From an uncultured bacterium (GTDB lineage: Bacteria > Patescibacteriota > Patescibacteriia > 2-12-FULL-60-25), in the NCBI GenBank assembly GCA_937968025.1, contig CALBSL010000152.1:1-6678 (forward strand): a stretch of DNA of 6,678 nt, read 5' to 3'. Within the stretch, counting starts at the first letter, position 1, and each line of letters opens with the position of its first letter. Under the pieces are notes generated by a model that was not told the DNA's origin, did not search any database, and was given only the letters and a program-made list of their open reading frames with translations. A program made the translations under genes and the position numbers. Below, piece by piece: positions 1-5,758 of this stretch.

Positions 1-747
1 AACGTGTTGCGTGGACCAGATCCGGCGGATCTCACCACGACCACTGCCACTGTGTCGCCATTCACGAAAGACGCCTCGCTCCGTGGTGTGAGAATCGGGT
101 TGCCTCGCCAAGCGTGGGCTGCTCCTGGGCTTTCGCCAGCCGTGCGATTTGCAACGGAGCAGGCGGTTGAAGCGCTTCGAGCACTCGGCGCCGAGGTGCG
201 CGAAGTGGACTTGCCGTACGCTGACGAAGCGCTCGCCGTGTACTACGTGCTCGTGCCGGCAGAGATCTCAGCCAACCTTTCACGGCTCGACGGTATACGT
301 TTCGGCGATCGCCGAGGCGGCGAAACACTCGCTCAAACCTATGCGTTGTCGCGTGGCGAGGGACTTGGAGACGAAGTTCGTCGACGTATCCTGCTGGGAA
401 CGTATACGCTCTCAAAAGGCTATGTTGATGCGTACTACCGCCAGGCGCGCCGGGTGCGTCGCTTGATCGCCTCAGCTTACGATGGCTTGCTGCAAGAGGT
501 CGATCTGTTAGTGACGCCAACCGCCCCGACAACCGCGTTCAAGATTGGGGAAAAGCTCAACGACCCGCTCGCCATGTATCTTGAAGACGTGTTTACCGTG
601 GGCATCAACGTCGCAGGGGTTCCGGCTATTTCCATTCCTTGCGGACGCGAGCCAGCAACGAATCTTCCGATCGGTATTCAGTTGATTGGTCGTCGGTTTG
701 ATGATGGTCGTTTGCTCTCTTACGCCCACGCTTACGAGCGAGTCTAG
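1..747 (+). CDS. gatA: Asp-tRNA(Asn)/Glu-tRNA(Gln) amidotransferase subunit A, C-terminal half (5' end outside window)
   Basis: GatA is the amidase subunit of GatCAB. It releases ammonia from glutamine or asparagine so that Glu-tRNA(Gln) and Asp-tRNA(Asn) can be amidated in the cytoplasm. The open frame runs through the left window edge, so the Lys-Ser-Ser catalytic triad, in the N-terminal half of the family, is not visible. What is visible aligns by eye with the C-terminal half of GatA: GPDPAD, the LRGVRIGLP strand, PAEISANLSRLDGIRFG, GDEVRRRILLGTY, a VTPTAPTTAFKIGEK block followed by DPLAMYLEDVFTV, the VAGVPAISIPCG loop and the final PIGIQLIG. GTG at 4 is an internal codon, not the start. 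The protein ends at AHAYERV, slightly shorter than many GatA proteins, which continue for several residues after this helix. The next gene begins 5 nt after the stop, so the two are probably cotranscribed. Other amidase-signature enzymes are a remote alternative. Confidence 0.95.
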   Translation, partial: NVLRGPDPADLTTTTATVSPFTKDASLRGVRIGLPRQAWAAPGLSPAVRFATEQAVEALRALGAEVREVDLPYADEALAVYYVLVPAEISANLSRLDGIRFGDRRGGETLAQTYALSRGEGLGDEVRRRILLGTYTLSKGYVDAYYRQARRVRRLIASAYDGLLQEVDLLVTPTAPTTAFKIGEKLNDPLAMYLEDVFTVGINVAGVPAISIPCGREPATNLPIGIQLIGRRFDDGRLLSYAHAYERV

Positions 748-752
748 CTGCT

Positions 753-1247
753 ATGATCTTTCAATTGCTCTTTGATACCAATGCTCCGACGTCGCCGCTC
801 GTCCAAGATCAGGCGGGCGGGGGAGTAGGCATGCTGTTCTTGCTTGTGCTTGTGGTGGCGCTGGCAGTGGGCGTTTGGTTTATTCGTCGGGCGGGATCTC
901 ACGGCACCTCAAACTGGGAAGCCGCTGAGCGAAAACGATTTCAGAAGGCTTGGGAGGAACTCACGCAGCTCGCGAAACAGGGTGGTGCACCAGGTCGCAA
1001 ACTCGCTATGATCGAAGCCGATAAGCTCGTTGATACGGTGCTGCGCAAACGTGGATTTCCAGGTGAGACGATGGCCGAACGACTGAAGGTGGCTGAATAT
1101 CAGCACCCGGCCATTAAGCAGATGTGGAACGCGCATCGCTGGCGCAATCAGTTGGTTCACGAAGCGCATTTTTCCTTAAGCGAACGCCAGGTTCGTGAGG
1201 CACTGCAGGCATTTGAGGCGGTATTGCGCTCGTTTCAGGCATTATGA
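753..1247 (+). CDS. membrane-anchored hypothetical protein with HEPN-like RNxxVH motif
   Basis: This 164-residue protein has no function I can name. The N-terminus (1-26) is short and Gly/Asp-containing, followed by one strongly hydrophobic helix at about 27-44 (MLFLLVLVVALAVGVWFI) and the basic pair R45-R46, which predicts a cytoplasmic C-terminal domain. Residues 55-164 look all-helical: WEAAERKRFQKAWEEL, a segment with MIEADKLVDTVLRKRGF, then WNAHRWRNQLVHE and a terminal helix ending VLRSFQAL. The segment R131-N-Q-L-V-H136 fits the R-x4-6-H signature of HEPN domains, and the preceding helical layout resembles HEPN/DUF4145-type proteins; a nuclease role is inference only. ATG at 753 is the first start after the gatA stop and has no Shine-Dalgarno sequence. 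The last codons overlap the lgt start by 4 nt (ATGA), which suggests translational coupling. No toxin or antitoxin partner is visible. Confidence 0.85.
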   Translation: MIFQLLFDTNAPTSPLVQDQAGGGVGMLFLLVLVVALAVGVWFIRRAGSHGTSNWEAAERKRFQKAWEELTQLAKQGGAPGRKLAMIEADKLVDTVLRKRGFPGETMAERLKVAEYQHPAIKQMWNAHRWRNQLVHEAHFSLSERQVREALQAFEAVLRSFQAL

Positions 1248-2011
1248 TTCCGTACGTCGGACGAGAAACGATAGAGATCGCCGGCCTCACGATTCAAGTA
1301 TGGGGAACGTTTGTAGCAGCTGGGTTTTTACTGGGGACATGGATCGCGGCACGTCGCGCCAAGCGGTTTGGGTTGTCTTCTGATCATATCATCACCGTGG
1401 CGAGCTGGATTTTTGTCGCTGCCATGGTTGGTGCACGAGTGTTTCATGTCGTTGTCTACGAGCCGGGATTTTATCTTGAGCATCCATGGAAGGCGATTGA
1501 TCCTCGCGAGCCGGGGTATGCGATTACAGGCGGGTTTCTGGGGGCGGCAGCGGTTTTTGCCTGGTACGTGCAGAAAAAAGCCTTGTCCTGGATTTCGTAT
1601 GCGGATGCCCTCATTTGGGGTGTGCCATGGGGGTGTGGCGTGGGTCGCATCGGATGTTTTTTGATCCACGATCATCCTGGAACGCTCACACATGCACGAC
1701 TTGGTGTTGAGTACCCCGATGGTCAAGTTCGTCATGATCTGGGGCTGTATCTGTCGTTGGTGGGATTTGGTATGGGGGCGGTATTCCTCGTCCTCAATCG
1801 AAAACCTCGTCCGCCAGGATTTTGGGTGGCGCTGTTCTTAGTGCTCGAAGGGGCGTCTCGATTACTTCTTGACCAGTGGCGAGTGGTGGATGCGCGGTAT
1901 TTTGGCGTCACTCCGGCGCAAATCGCGGGCGGCGTCTTTCTGTGTCTGGGCGGTGCTTGGTTATGGAGGATGCGATCAATGCAGGGTGAACGTATTGACA
2001 AAACCGCTTGA
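1244..2011 (+). CDS. lgt: prolipoprotein diacylglyceryl transferase (divergent Lgt)
   Basis: Lgt moves diacylglycerol from phosphatidylglycerol onto the lipobox cysteine of prolipoproteins in the cytoplasmic membrane. The 255-residue product has about seven hydrophobic segments and aligns by eye with E. coli Lgt. WGTFVAAGFLLGTWIAARRAKR matches the first helix, GARVFHVVVYEP (63-74) matches GGRIGYVLFYN, GGFLGA (96-101) matches HGGLIGV, GRIGCFLIHDHPG (134-146) matches the Lgt signature, RHDLGLY (163-169) matches RHPSQLY, and RLLLDQWRVVDAR (206-218) matches RFIVEFFREPDAQ. Arg135, Gly146 and Arg213 correspond to E. coli R143, G154 and R239. However, E. coli H103 is replaced by Thr95 and N146 by Cys138, so activity is not guaranteed. 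It starts inside the previous gene's stop (ATGA). The -35 of the next gene's promoter overlaps its stop codon. Confidence 0.9.
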   Translation: MIPYVGRETIEIAGLTIQVWGTFVAAGFLLGTWIAARRAKRFGLSSDHIITVASWIFVAAMVGARVFHVVVYEPGFYLEHPWKAIDPREPGYAITGGFLGAAAVFAWYVQKKALSWISYADALIWGVPWGCGVGRIGCFLIHDHPGTLTHARLGVEYPDGQVRHDLGLYLSLVGFGMGAVFLVLNRKPRPPGFWVALFLVLEGASRLLLDQWRVVDARYFGVTPAQIAGGVFLCLGGAWLWRMRSMQGERIDKTA

Positions 2012-2036
2012 ACGGCTGGGTCGTGACCTTTATAGT
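2008..2036 (+). promoter_or_regulatory. sigma70-type promoter for the first dsbA-like gene (possibly leaderless)
   Basis: TTGAAC at 2008-2013 and TATAGT at 2031-2036 are separated by 17 nt, a good fit to the -35/-10 consensus (4/6 and 5/6). The -35 overlaps the lgt stop codon. Transcription would start near 2043, only about 2 nt before the ATG at 2045, so the mRNA would be essentially leaderless. A perfect TTGACA at 1995-2000 lies 30 nt from the -10 and is too far away to pair with it. Confidence 0.55.
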
Positions 2037-2044
2037 TTTCTCGT

Positions 2045-2716
2045 ATGGCTCTTACTTCCCAACACAAACTTATCGCCGTCATTATCGCGGCGACCGTAGT
2101 GCTCTTCGGTGGATTGGTATTTGCGCTGTTGAAGGCGCCAAGTGGCGGGGTCTCTCCTGATGGACAGGTGCGATTCAACGACGCCAACGCTCCGTTCGTT
2201 GGAAAGGCAGACGCGTCCGTGGTGGTACGAATGTACTCCGATTTTCAATGTCCAGCCTGTAAGGCTTCTGAGCCAGCGCTCAAGGCCATCATTCAAGAGT
2301 TCCAAGATCGTGTGAAGTTCGTCTGGAAAGATTTTCCTCTCATGACGATCCATCCAAACGCGCGACTTGCGGCGAATGCGGCACGTTGTGCTGAAGCGCA
2401 AGGGAAATTCTGGGAGTATCATGATCGCGTGTTCGAAACGCAAGAAGGATGGTCGCCAGAACGCTCAACAAAAGATCGATTTGTGCAGTTTGCTCGTGAA
2501 TTGGGGTTGAACGAAGGAGATTTCGTCAAATGCTACGACGACCGCCAGTTCGACGCCAAGGTGCTTGAAGGTGTCGCAGAAGGTGAGGCGAATGGGGTGA
2601 ATGCCACACCAACCTTCTACGTGAATGATCGTCAGGCGCAAGTTCGTTCTGAAGCGCAGTGGCGTTCGGTGTTAAACCAGGTGATTCGTGAGCAGGCGTC
2701 GTCGACTCAGCCTTGA
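2045..2716 (+). CDS. membrane-anchored DsbA-like thiol:disulfide oxidoreductase (CPAC active site)
   Basis: This is a predicted extracytoplasmic thioredoxin-fold protein of the DsbA/BdbD (Thioredoxin_4) type, 223 residues, likely to make or shuffle disulfides in exported proteins. A short basic N-terminus and one hydrophobic helix (about 9-29) act as signal anchor; no lipobox Cys is present. After a linker (30-55) comes VVVRMYSDFQCPACK, with the redox pair Cys69 and Cys72. The helical insertion follows (FVWKDFPLMTIHPNARLAANAARC, then KFWEYHDRVF), and NATPTFYV carries the cis-Pro at 189. Cys115 and Cys163 could form a second, structural disulfide. ATG 2045 is the only plausible start, because an in-frame TAG lies just upstream; there is no Shine-Dalgarno sequence. 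A paralogue follows directly. No DsbB or VKOR partner is visible, so an isomerase or reductase role cannot be excluded. Confidence 0.9.
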   Translation: MALTSQHKLIAVIIAATVVLFGGLVFALLKAPSGGVSPDGQVRFNDANAPFVGKADASVVVRMYSDFQCPACKASEPALKAIIQEFQDRVKFVWKDFPLMTIHPNARLAANAARCAEAQGKFWEYHDRVFETQEGWSPERSTKDRFVQFARELGLNEGDFVKCYDDRQFDAKVLEGVAEGEANGVNATPTFYVNDRQAQVRSEAQWRSVLNQVIREQASSTQP

Positions 2717-2724
2717 CGCAGACG

Positions 2725-2753
2725 TTGCCGCAAGGCGGTATCGTTCGTACACT
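2725..2753 (+). promoter_or_regulatory. candidate promoter for the second dsbA-like gene
   Basis: TTGCCG at 2725-2730 and TACACT at 2748-2753 are spaced by 17 nt. The start point would be near 2760, leaving a leader of about 44 nt before the ATG at 2804. A short inverted repeat (TCGTAC at 2745-2750 and GTACGA at 2760-2765) overlaps the -10 and could be a weak operator or chance. Read-through from the preceding gene is also possible, as no terminator separates the two. Confidence 0.45.
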
Positions 2754-2803
2754 AGAGGGGTACGAGTTCATTCTGTAGCTTTTTCTTTACCAACAATCAA
2801 CGT

Positions 2804-3556
2804 ATGGATAGCGCACGTCAACAAGGGTTCTGGGACGGAAGTCCAAAAGTCATGTTCTTCATGGGGTTGTTCCTCGGCATCGCCGTTTCTTCCACTATGG
2901 GTCTCGGACTCGTTGTCGGAGGAGTGATTAAGGGTGCTTCGACGGTCACCACAGTGGCGACAAACACCGGTACGGGCGCGGCACCAACGCCATCGGCTCC
3001 AACTCCATCGAACTACGCTCCTGTAAAGGAAGTGACGTCGAGTGACCACATTAAGGGGGCAAAGAACGCCAAGGTCACCTTGATCGAATATTCCGACTTC
3101 GAATGTCCATTCTGCAAGCGATTTGCTCCATCACTTATGCAGGCGCTTAAGGACTTCCCAAATGACGTTCGGATCGTCTATCGTCACTTTCCGCTCCGCT
3201 CTCTTCATCCAAACGCGCAGAAAGCAGGTGAAGCAAGTGAATGTGCCGCAAAAATTGGCGGAAACGACAAATTTTGGGCCATGCACGACAAGTTGATCGC
3301 GGCAGATACCTTCACGGTTGATAGCATGAAGCAGTTTGCGAAGGACATCGGGCTCGACCAAGGCAAGTTCAACACCTGTCTCGACAGCGGTGAAATGGCC
3401 GATCGCGTCAACACCGATTTCAACGAGGGCAGCACCTTCGGTGTCGAAGGAACGCCAGCAACCTTCGTCAACGGCAAGCTCGCCAGCGGAGCCATCCCTT
3501 ACGACGGTCCAGGCGGGTTGAAAGAGTTGATCCAGCAGGCAGGAGCACAGAAGTAA
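2804..3556 (+). CDS. membrane-anchored DsbA-like thiol:disulfide oxidoreductase (CPFC active site)
   Basis: This 250-residue protein is the second DsbA/BdbD-type (Thioredoxin_4) protein in tandem. A cytoplasmic N-terminus of about 16 residues precedes a hydrophobic helix at about 17-43 (MFFMGLFLGIAVSS onward). A Thr/Ala/Pro-rich linker (about 46-72) should hold the catalytic domain away from the membrane. The domain begins VTLIEYSDFECPFCK with Cys101 and Cys104, continues with IVYRHFPLRSLHPNAQK and KFWAMHDKLI, and ends with the cis-Pro loop GVEGTPATFVNG (Pro218). Cys147 and Cys192 match the second Cys pair of the upstream paralogue. Compared with that paralogue it has a longer tether and a CPFC rather than CPAC motif, so the two probably differ in redox potential or clients (inference). 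The start lacks a Shine-Dalgarno sequence; Met17 would remove the cytoplasmic tail and is less likely. A strong terminator follows the stop. Confidence 0.92.
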   Translation: MDSARQQGFWDGSPKVMFFMGLFLGIAVSSTMGLGLVVGGVIKGASTVTTVATNTGTGAAPTPSAPTPSNYAPVKEVTSSDHIKGAKNAKVTLIEYSDFECPFCKRFAPSLMQALKDFPNDVRIVYRHFPLRSLHPNAQKAGEASECAAKIGGNDKFWAMHDKLIAADTFTVDSMKQFAKDIGLDQGKFNTCLDSGEMADRVNTDFNEGSTFGVEGTPATFVNGKLASGAIPYDGPGGLKELIQQAGAQK

Positions 3557-3559
3557 TCC

Positions 3560-3584
3560 AAAAAAGCGCCATGGGCGCTTTTTT
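3560..3584 (+). terminator. rho-independent terminator after the dsbA-like pair
   Basis: A perfect stem pairs 3560-3570 (AAAAAAGCGCC) with 3574-3584 (GGCGCTTTTTT) around the 3-nt loop ATG. The GC-rich core is followed by six T residues. It lies 4 nt after the TAA of the second dsbA-like gene and separates it from the DoxX-like gene. The A-tract makes it potentially functional in both directions. Confidence 0.9.
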
Positions 3585-3592
3585 GTTCGGAG

Positions 3593-3603
3593 AGGAGTAT
3601 ACT
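3593..3603 (+). promoter_or_regulatory. candidate -10 box (TATACT) with adjacent AGGAG, upstream of the DoxX-like gene
   Basis: TATACT at 3598-3603 matches the -10 consensus at 5/6 positions and ends 8 nt before the ATG at 3612, so transcription from it would be nearly leaderless. No good -35 lies 16-18 nt upstream, because that stretch is the terminator stem. AGGAG at 3593-3597 looks like a Shine-Dalgarno sequence but is 14 nt from the ATG at 3612. It sits 7 nt from an out-of-frame ATG at 3605. The two readings are mutually exclusive, since the AGGAG would lie upstream of the leaderless start point. Confidence 0.4.
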
Positions 3604-3611
3604 GATGATAT

Positions 3612-4028
3612 ATGAACGCATCAGCGCTGTGGTCGGGTCGATTGGCTTTATTCGTGATCTATGCGTGGTTTGGTGTGTTAAAGATGGCTGGATACAGTCC
3701 GGCAGAAGAGCTGGTGACGGAGCTTTTTCAGGCGATCACTCCGTGGACGGGGCTTTCCGCACCATCCTTCGTCGAGCTGTTCGGAGCCTTTGAAGTGGCG
3801 ATTGGTGTAGCATTTCTTCTCATCGGACCGCGTCCTTGGGTTGTACGCTTGTTTGTGCTCCATATTCTCGCCACCGCTCTGCCTTTGCTTATTCTGCCGT
3901 CGATTACATGGCAGGCAACGTTTGTCCCGACCTTGATCGGACAGTACATCGTGAAAAATGTTGCTCTGTTATCGCTGGTGAAATTCATGCAAGCAGATGA
4001 GCGATTCACGAGCAGAGCGTCTAGGTAG
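3612..4028 (+). CDS. DoxX/DUF417-like four-helix membrane protein
   Basis: This 138-residue polytopic membrane protein has four hydrophobic segments at about 9-25, 53-72, 77-97 and 110-126. The layout and the sequences LFVIYAWFGVLKMAGYSPAE, FGAFEVAIGVAFLL, LPLLILPSITWQ and GQYIVKNVALL resemble the DoxX / YkgB (DUF417) group of small membrane proteins. Some members of that superfamily are linked to quinone-dependent redox chemistry, but function is unknown here. I infer only membrane location and family. ATG 3612 is the first in-frame start, because a TGA at 3606-3608 lies just upstream. It is isolated from the dsbA-like pair by a terminator and converges on the glycosyltransferase gene with 14 nt between stops. 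Proximity to thiol oxidoreductases makes a redox role conceivable but unproven. Confidence 0.8.
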   Translation: MNASALWSGRLALFVIYAWFGVLKMAGYSPAEELVTELFQAITPWTGLSAPSFVELFGAFEVAIGVAFLLIGPRPWVVRLFVLHILATALPLLILPSITWQATFVPTLIGQYIVKNVALLSLVKFMQADERFTSRASR

Positions 4029-4042
4029 GAGCGGGTCTCGAT

Positions 4043-5131
4043 TTATGCTTGCCGAGAACGTTCCCAGGATTGAGCGTAGGCGCGAAGCGTATCCGTGTGT
4101 GATGGCAGCTGGTGGACGAGTGCCGCTCCGTTGATTCGCATCTCAGCGCGGGTCGCTGGTTCTTCGATCATCCGACGCATGGCCCGTACAAGGGCGGTTA
4201 GGGGCGTGTCTACGGGGATGATGAACCCATGAATTCCATCAAGAATGAGCTCGTTTGCACAGCCAACGTCGGTCATGATCACCGGAAGGCCGGAACAGGC
4301 GGCTTCAATGGGGGCAATTCCGTACCCCTCTGCAGCTGAGGTGAGTAAGAATGCGTCCGCTTCAGCAAGGAAGGGGTTGATATCCGTTTGTGCTCCACAA
4401 AACCGTACGGCTGTGCCGAGTTGGAGATCGGTCACGGTTGTTTCAAGGGCAGAGCGTGACGGTCCATCGCCTACAATCACTAGCTGTGCCTCGTGGTACT
4501 TGCGGATTTCGGCCAGGGCCTGAAGCTGGAGTTCTATCCGTTTCACGGGGACTAAACGGCTCACGGTCACGAACGTAAATGGAATATGAGCTTCGGTGGT
4601 GCGTCGCTCCGCAAGGGGAAGGAAGCGACTTGGATCAATAAAGATGGGAAATACAGAAATGCGCGAAGCGGGAATGTGAAAAGCGGTGACGAGCATGTTT
4701 GCCAGGCGTTGGCTTACGACTCGGACGTGTGTGGCGTGGCGGAGATTGAGCCGAGCAAGCCAAGGACGAATCCCACGCCATTTTTCAAAGCCATGAATTT
4801 GGAGTTCAACGCCAAAATGAGACCATCGCGCGAACAGATTCGCGATGAAGCCAAGAAAGTACGGTTCGGGCGTCGATACGACGTTGTAGCGTGTTTTTTT
4901 CTGGAGCAATGGCACCGCTCGAAACAGTCGAAAGAAATACTCAGCCTTCGTGCGGGCTCGGAGTCCATACAGGGTTACATGGTCTGTGAGTTGGATGACG
5001 CGATCTTCGGTGTCGGGATACACGACATCAAAGCGGTCCACGAGTTCACCGTACTGAACAAAGCGCTGGGACAGTGCTGAGTTAGGAGTGAGAAGTTCTC
5101 GTCCATCCTGGCTAAGGGTGAGCACGCGCAT
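4043..5131 (-). CDS. GT4-type (GT-B fold) family glycosyltransferase
   Basis: This 362-residue predicted cytoplasmic or membrane-associated retaining glycosyltransferase uses a nucleotide-sugar donor, probably for envelope polysaccharide or glycolipid; the acceptor is unknown. The N-terminal domain (1 to about 170) begins MRVLTLSQDG and includes YNVVSTPEPYFLG and ELQIHGFEKWRG. The C-terminal domain shows the usual donor-site landmarks: VTVSRLVPVKRIE with Arg192 and Lys197, LVIVGDGP (217-224), and the E-x7-E motif at Glu268-Glu276 (EGYGIAPIE), followed by ACSGLPVIMTDVG and GFIIP. There is no signal peptide. ATG at 5131 is the first start after an in-frame TAG; only a weak G-rich stretch precedes it. 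It lies 58 nt downstream of the deoxyribosyltransferase-like gene on the same strand, so they are probably cotranscribed. The subfamily substrate cannot be assigned from sequence. Confidence 0.92.
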   Translation of the reverse strand: MRVLTLSQDGRELLTPNSALSQRFVQYGELVDRFDVVYPDTEDRVIQLTDHVTLYGLRARTKAEYFFRLFRAVPLLQKKTRYNVVSTPEPYFLGFIANLFARWSHFGVELQIHGFEKWRGIRPWLARLNLRHATHVRVVSQRLANMLVTAFHIPASRISVFPIFIDPSRFLPLAERRTTEAHIPFTFVTVSRLVPVKRIELQLQALAEIRKYHEAQLVIVGDGPSRSALETTVTDLQLGTAVRFCGAQTDINPFLAEADAFLLTSAAEGYGIAPIEAACSGLPVIMTDVGCANELILDGIHGFIIPVDTPLTALVRAMRRMIEEPATRAEMRINGAALVHQLPSHTDTLRAYAQSWERSRQA

Positions 5132-5189
5132 AGGGATTTCCCAGAAACCCTACCATGACGCACAGCGAAGAGCTAGAACAGACCAAATC

Positions 5190-5669
5190 TCAGCCGCTGA
5201 TCGTAGGAGGAAGTCGTGAAAGATCACCGTTGAGCACGGTTGGCGACATCCCGTATACTTCTGCTAGGCACCGAAGGGCGGGGGACGGTTGATGGAGAAG
5301 GTAGAGTGATTTTTTGAGAAAGAACCCAACACCCATCTCGATGAGGGTATTACCTCCAACGTAGCCATCTACGTCTCCTTTTCGTTCATTCACGATCAGA
5401 AGGGCGTCGCAGTTCATGATTTTGGCAAAATGCTCCTGAATAGCAGTGCCCTTGTGCCGCCACAATTCATGCTCTGGCGGAAAAGTGGCGAATCCTCCGT
5501 GTTCTTGTACGAATGCATCAAAATTGAGCGCTCGTTCACCGCCGTACTGCGCAGGGAGGGGGAGGGTGAGTTCAGGGATGAGCACCCGGTGACCATTTGC
5601 TTCAAGGTCATGTTGGATCTGTTGCATGGTGGGATAGAAGGCGATGCTGCCGCAGATGGTGAAGGTCAT
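5190..5669 (-). CDS. nucleoside 2-deoxyribosyltransferase-like (Rossmannoid) protein
   Basis: This 159-residue protein opens with the strand and loop TFTICGSIAF, then a helix (MQQIQHDLEANGH) and the strand RVLIPEL. After a polar, charged middle (about 38-70) come KGTAIQEHFAKIMNCDALLIVN and GYVGGNTLIEMGVGFFLKKSLYLL. The arrangement of a GS nucleotide loop, D-A-L-L-I-V-N strand, then GGNTxxEMG with Glu111 and a K-S-L-Y-L-L strand, resembles the nucleoside 2-deoxyribosyltransferase / TIR-like superfamily, where an equivalent Glu is catalytic. The tail contains YGMSPTVLNGDLSRL. A base- or nucleotide-handling role is inferred; true deoxyribosyltransferase activity, NAD hydrolysis or mere nucleotide binding are all open. 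It is the first gene of the minus-strand pair, with the glycosyltransferase following, and is divergent from the MerR gene. No Shine-Dalgarno sequence precedes ATG 5669. Confidence 0.75.
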   Translation of the reverse strand: MTFTICGSIAFYPTMQQIQHDLEANGHRVLIPELTLPLPAQYGGERALNFDAFVQEHGGFATFPPEHELWRHKGTAIQEHFAKIMNCDALLIVNERKGDVDGYVGGNTLIEMGVGFFLKKSLYLLHQPSPALRCLAEVYGMSPTVLNGDLSRLPPTISG

Positions 5670-5703
5670 AGATGGGGAATGGCAAACACGTTAGCATGAG
5701 GAG

Positions 5704-5731
5704 TGTATATACGCACTGCTGCGGCTCTTGA
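5704..5731 (-). promoter_or_regulatory. weak candidate promoter for the minus-strand pair
   Basis: Read on the minus strand, TATACA (5709-5704) is a fair -10, with TCAAGA (5731-5726) 16 nt upstream as a poor -35. The start point would be near 5697, giving a leader of about 28 nt to ATG 5669. The -35 shares bases with the plus-strand MerR promoter, so the two transcription units would have back-to-back overlapping promoters. Confidence 0.25.
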
Positions 5732-5758
5732 CCCTCACCTAGCGTCATAGTTTACTCT
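5728..5758 (+). promoter_or_regulatory. promoter and candidate MerR-type operator of the TipAS-domain regulator gene
   Basis: TTGACC at 5728-5733 (5/6) is followed at 17 nt by TTTACT (5751-5756, 4/6), or at 19 nt by TACTCT (5753-5758). A 19-nt spacer is the hallmark of MerR-activated promoters. The spacer carries an imperfect dyad centred on 5741: AC at 5731-5732 pairs with GT at 5750-5751, T5735 with A5747, and AC at 5737-5738 with GT at 5744-5745. This fits autoregulation by the adjacent regulator. Which -10 is used decides the transcript start (about 5763-5765). Confidence 0.55.

Noticed and set aside
62..532. 156-codon minus-strand open frame opposite gatA
   Set aside because: The Arg-rich, low-similarity translation lies opposite clearly conserved GatA sequence; it is a shadow frame.
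1995..2036. Perfect TTGACA at 1995-2000 as the -35 for TATAGT
   Set aside because: The spacer would be 30 nt, far from 16-19; TTGAAC at 2008 gives exactly 17.
2726..2740. Short hairpin (GCCGC/GCGGT) after the first dsbA-like gene as a terminator
   Set aside because: The stem is only 5-6 bp and no T tract follows; it lies within the better-supported promoter of the next gene.
2713..2753. TTGACG at 2713-2718 as the -35 of the second dsbA-like gene
   Set aside because: It is 29 nt from TACACT and 20 nt from TATCGT; TTGCCG at 2725 gives a 17-nt spacer.
4586..5080. 164-codon plus-strand open frame inside the glycosyltransferase gene
   Set aside because: It is antisense to a well-supported GT4 gene with conserved motifs, and its translation shows no recognisable domain.
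5133..5143. Self-complementary stretch AGGGATTTCCC-like upstream of the glycosyltransferase start
   Set aside because: The arms are too short and no T tract or known operator match is seen; likely chance.
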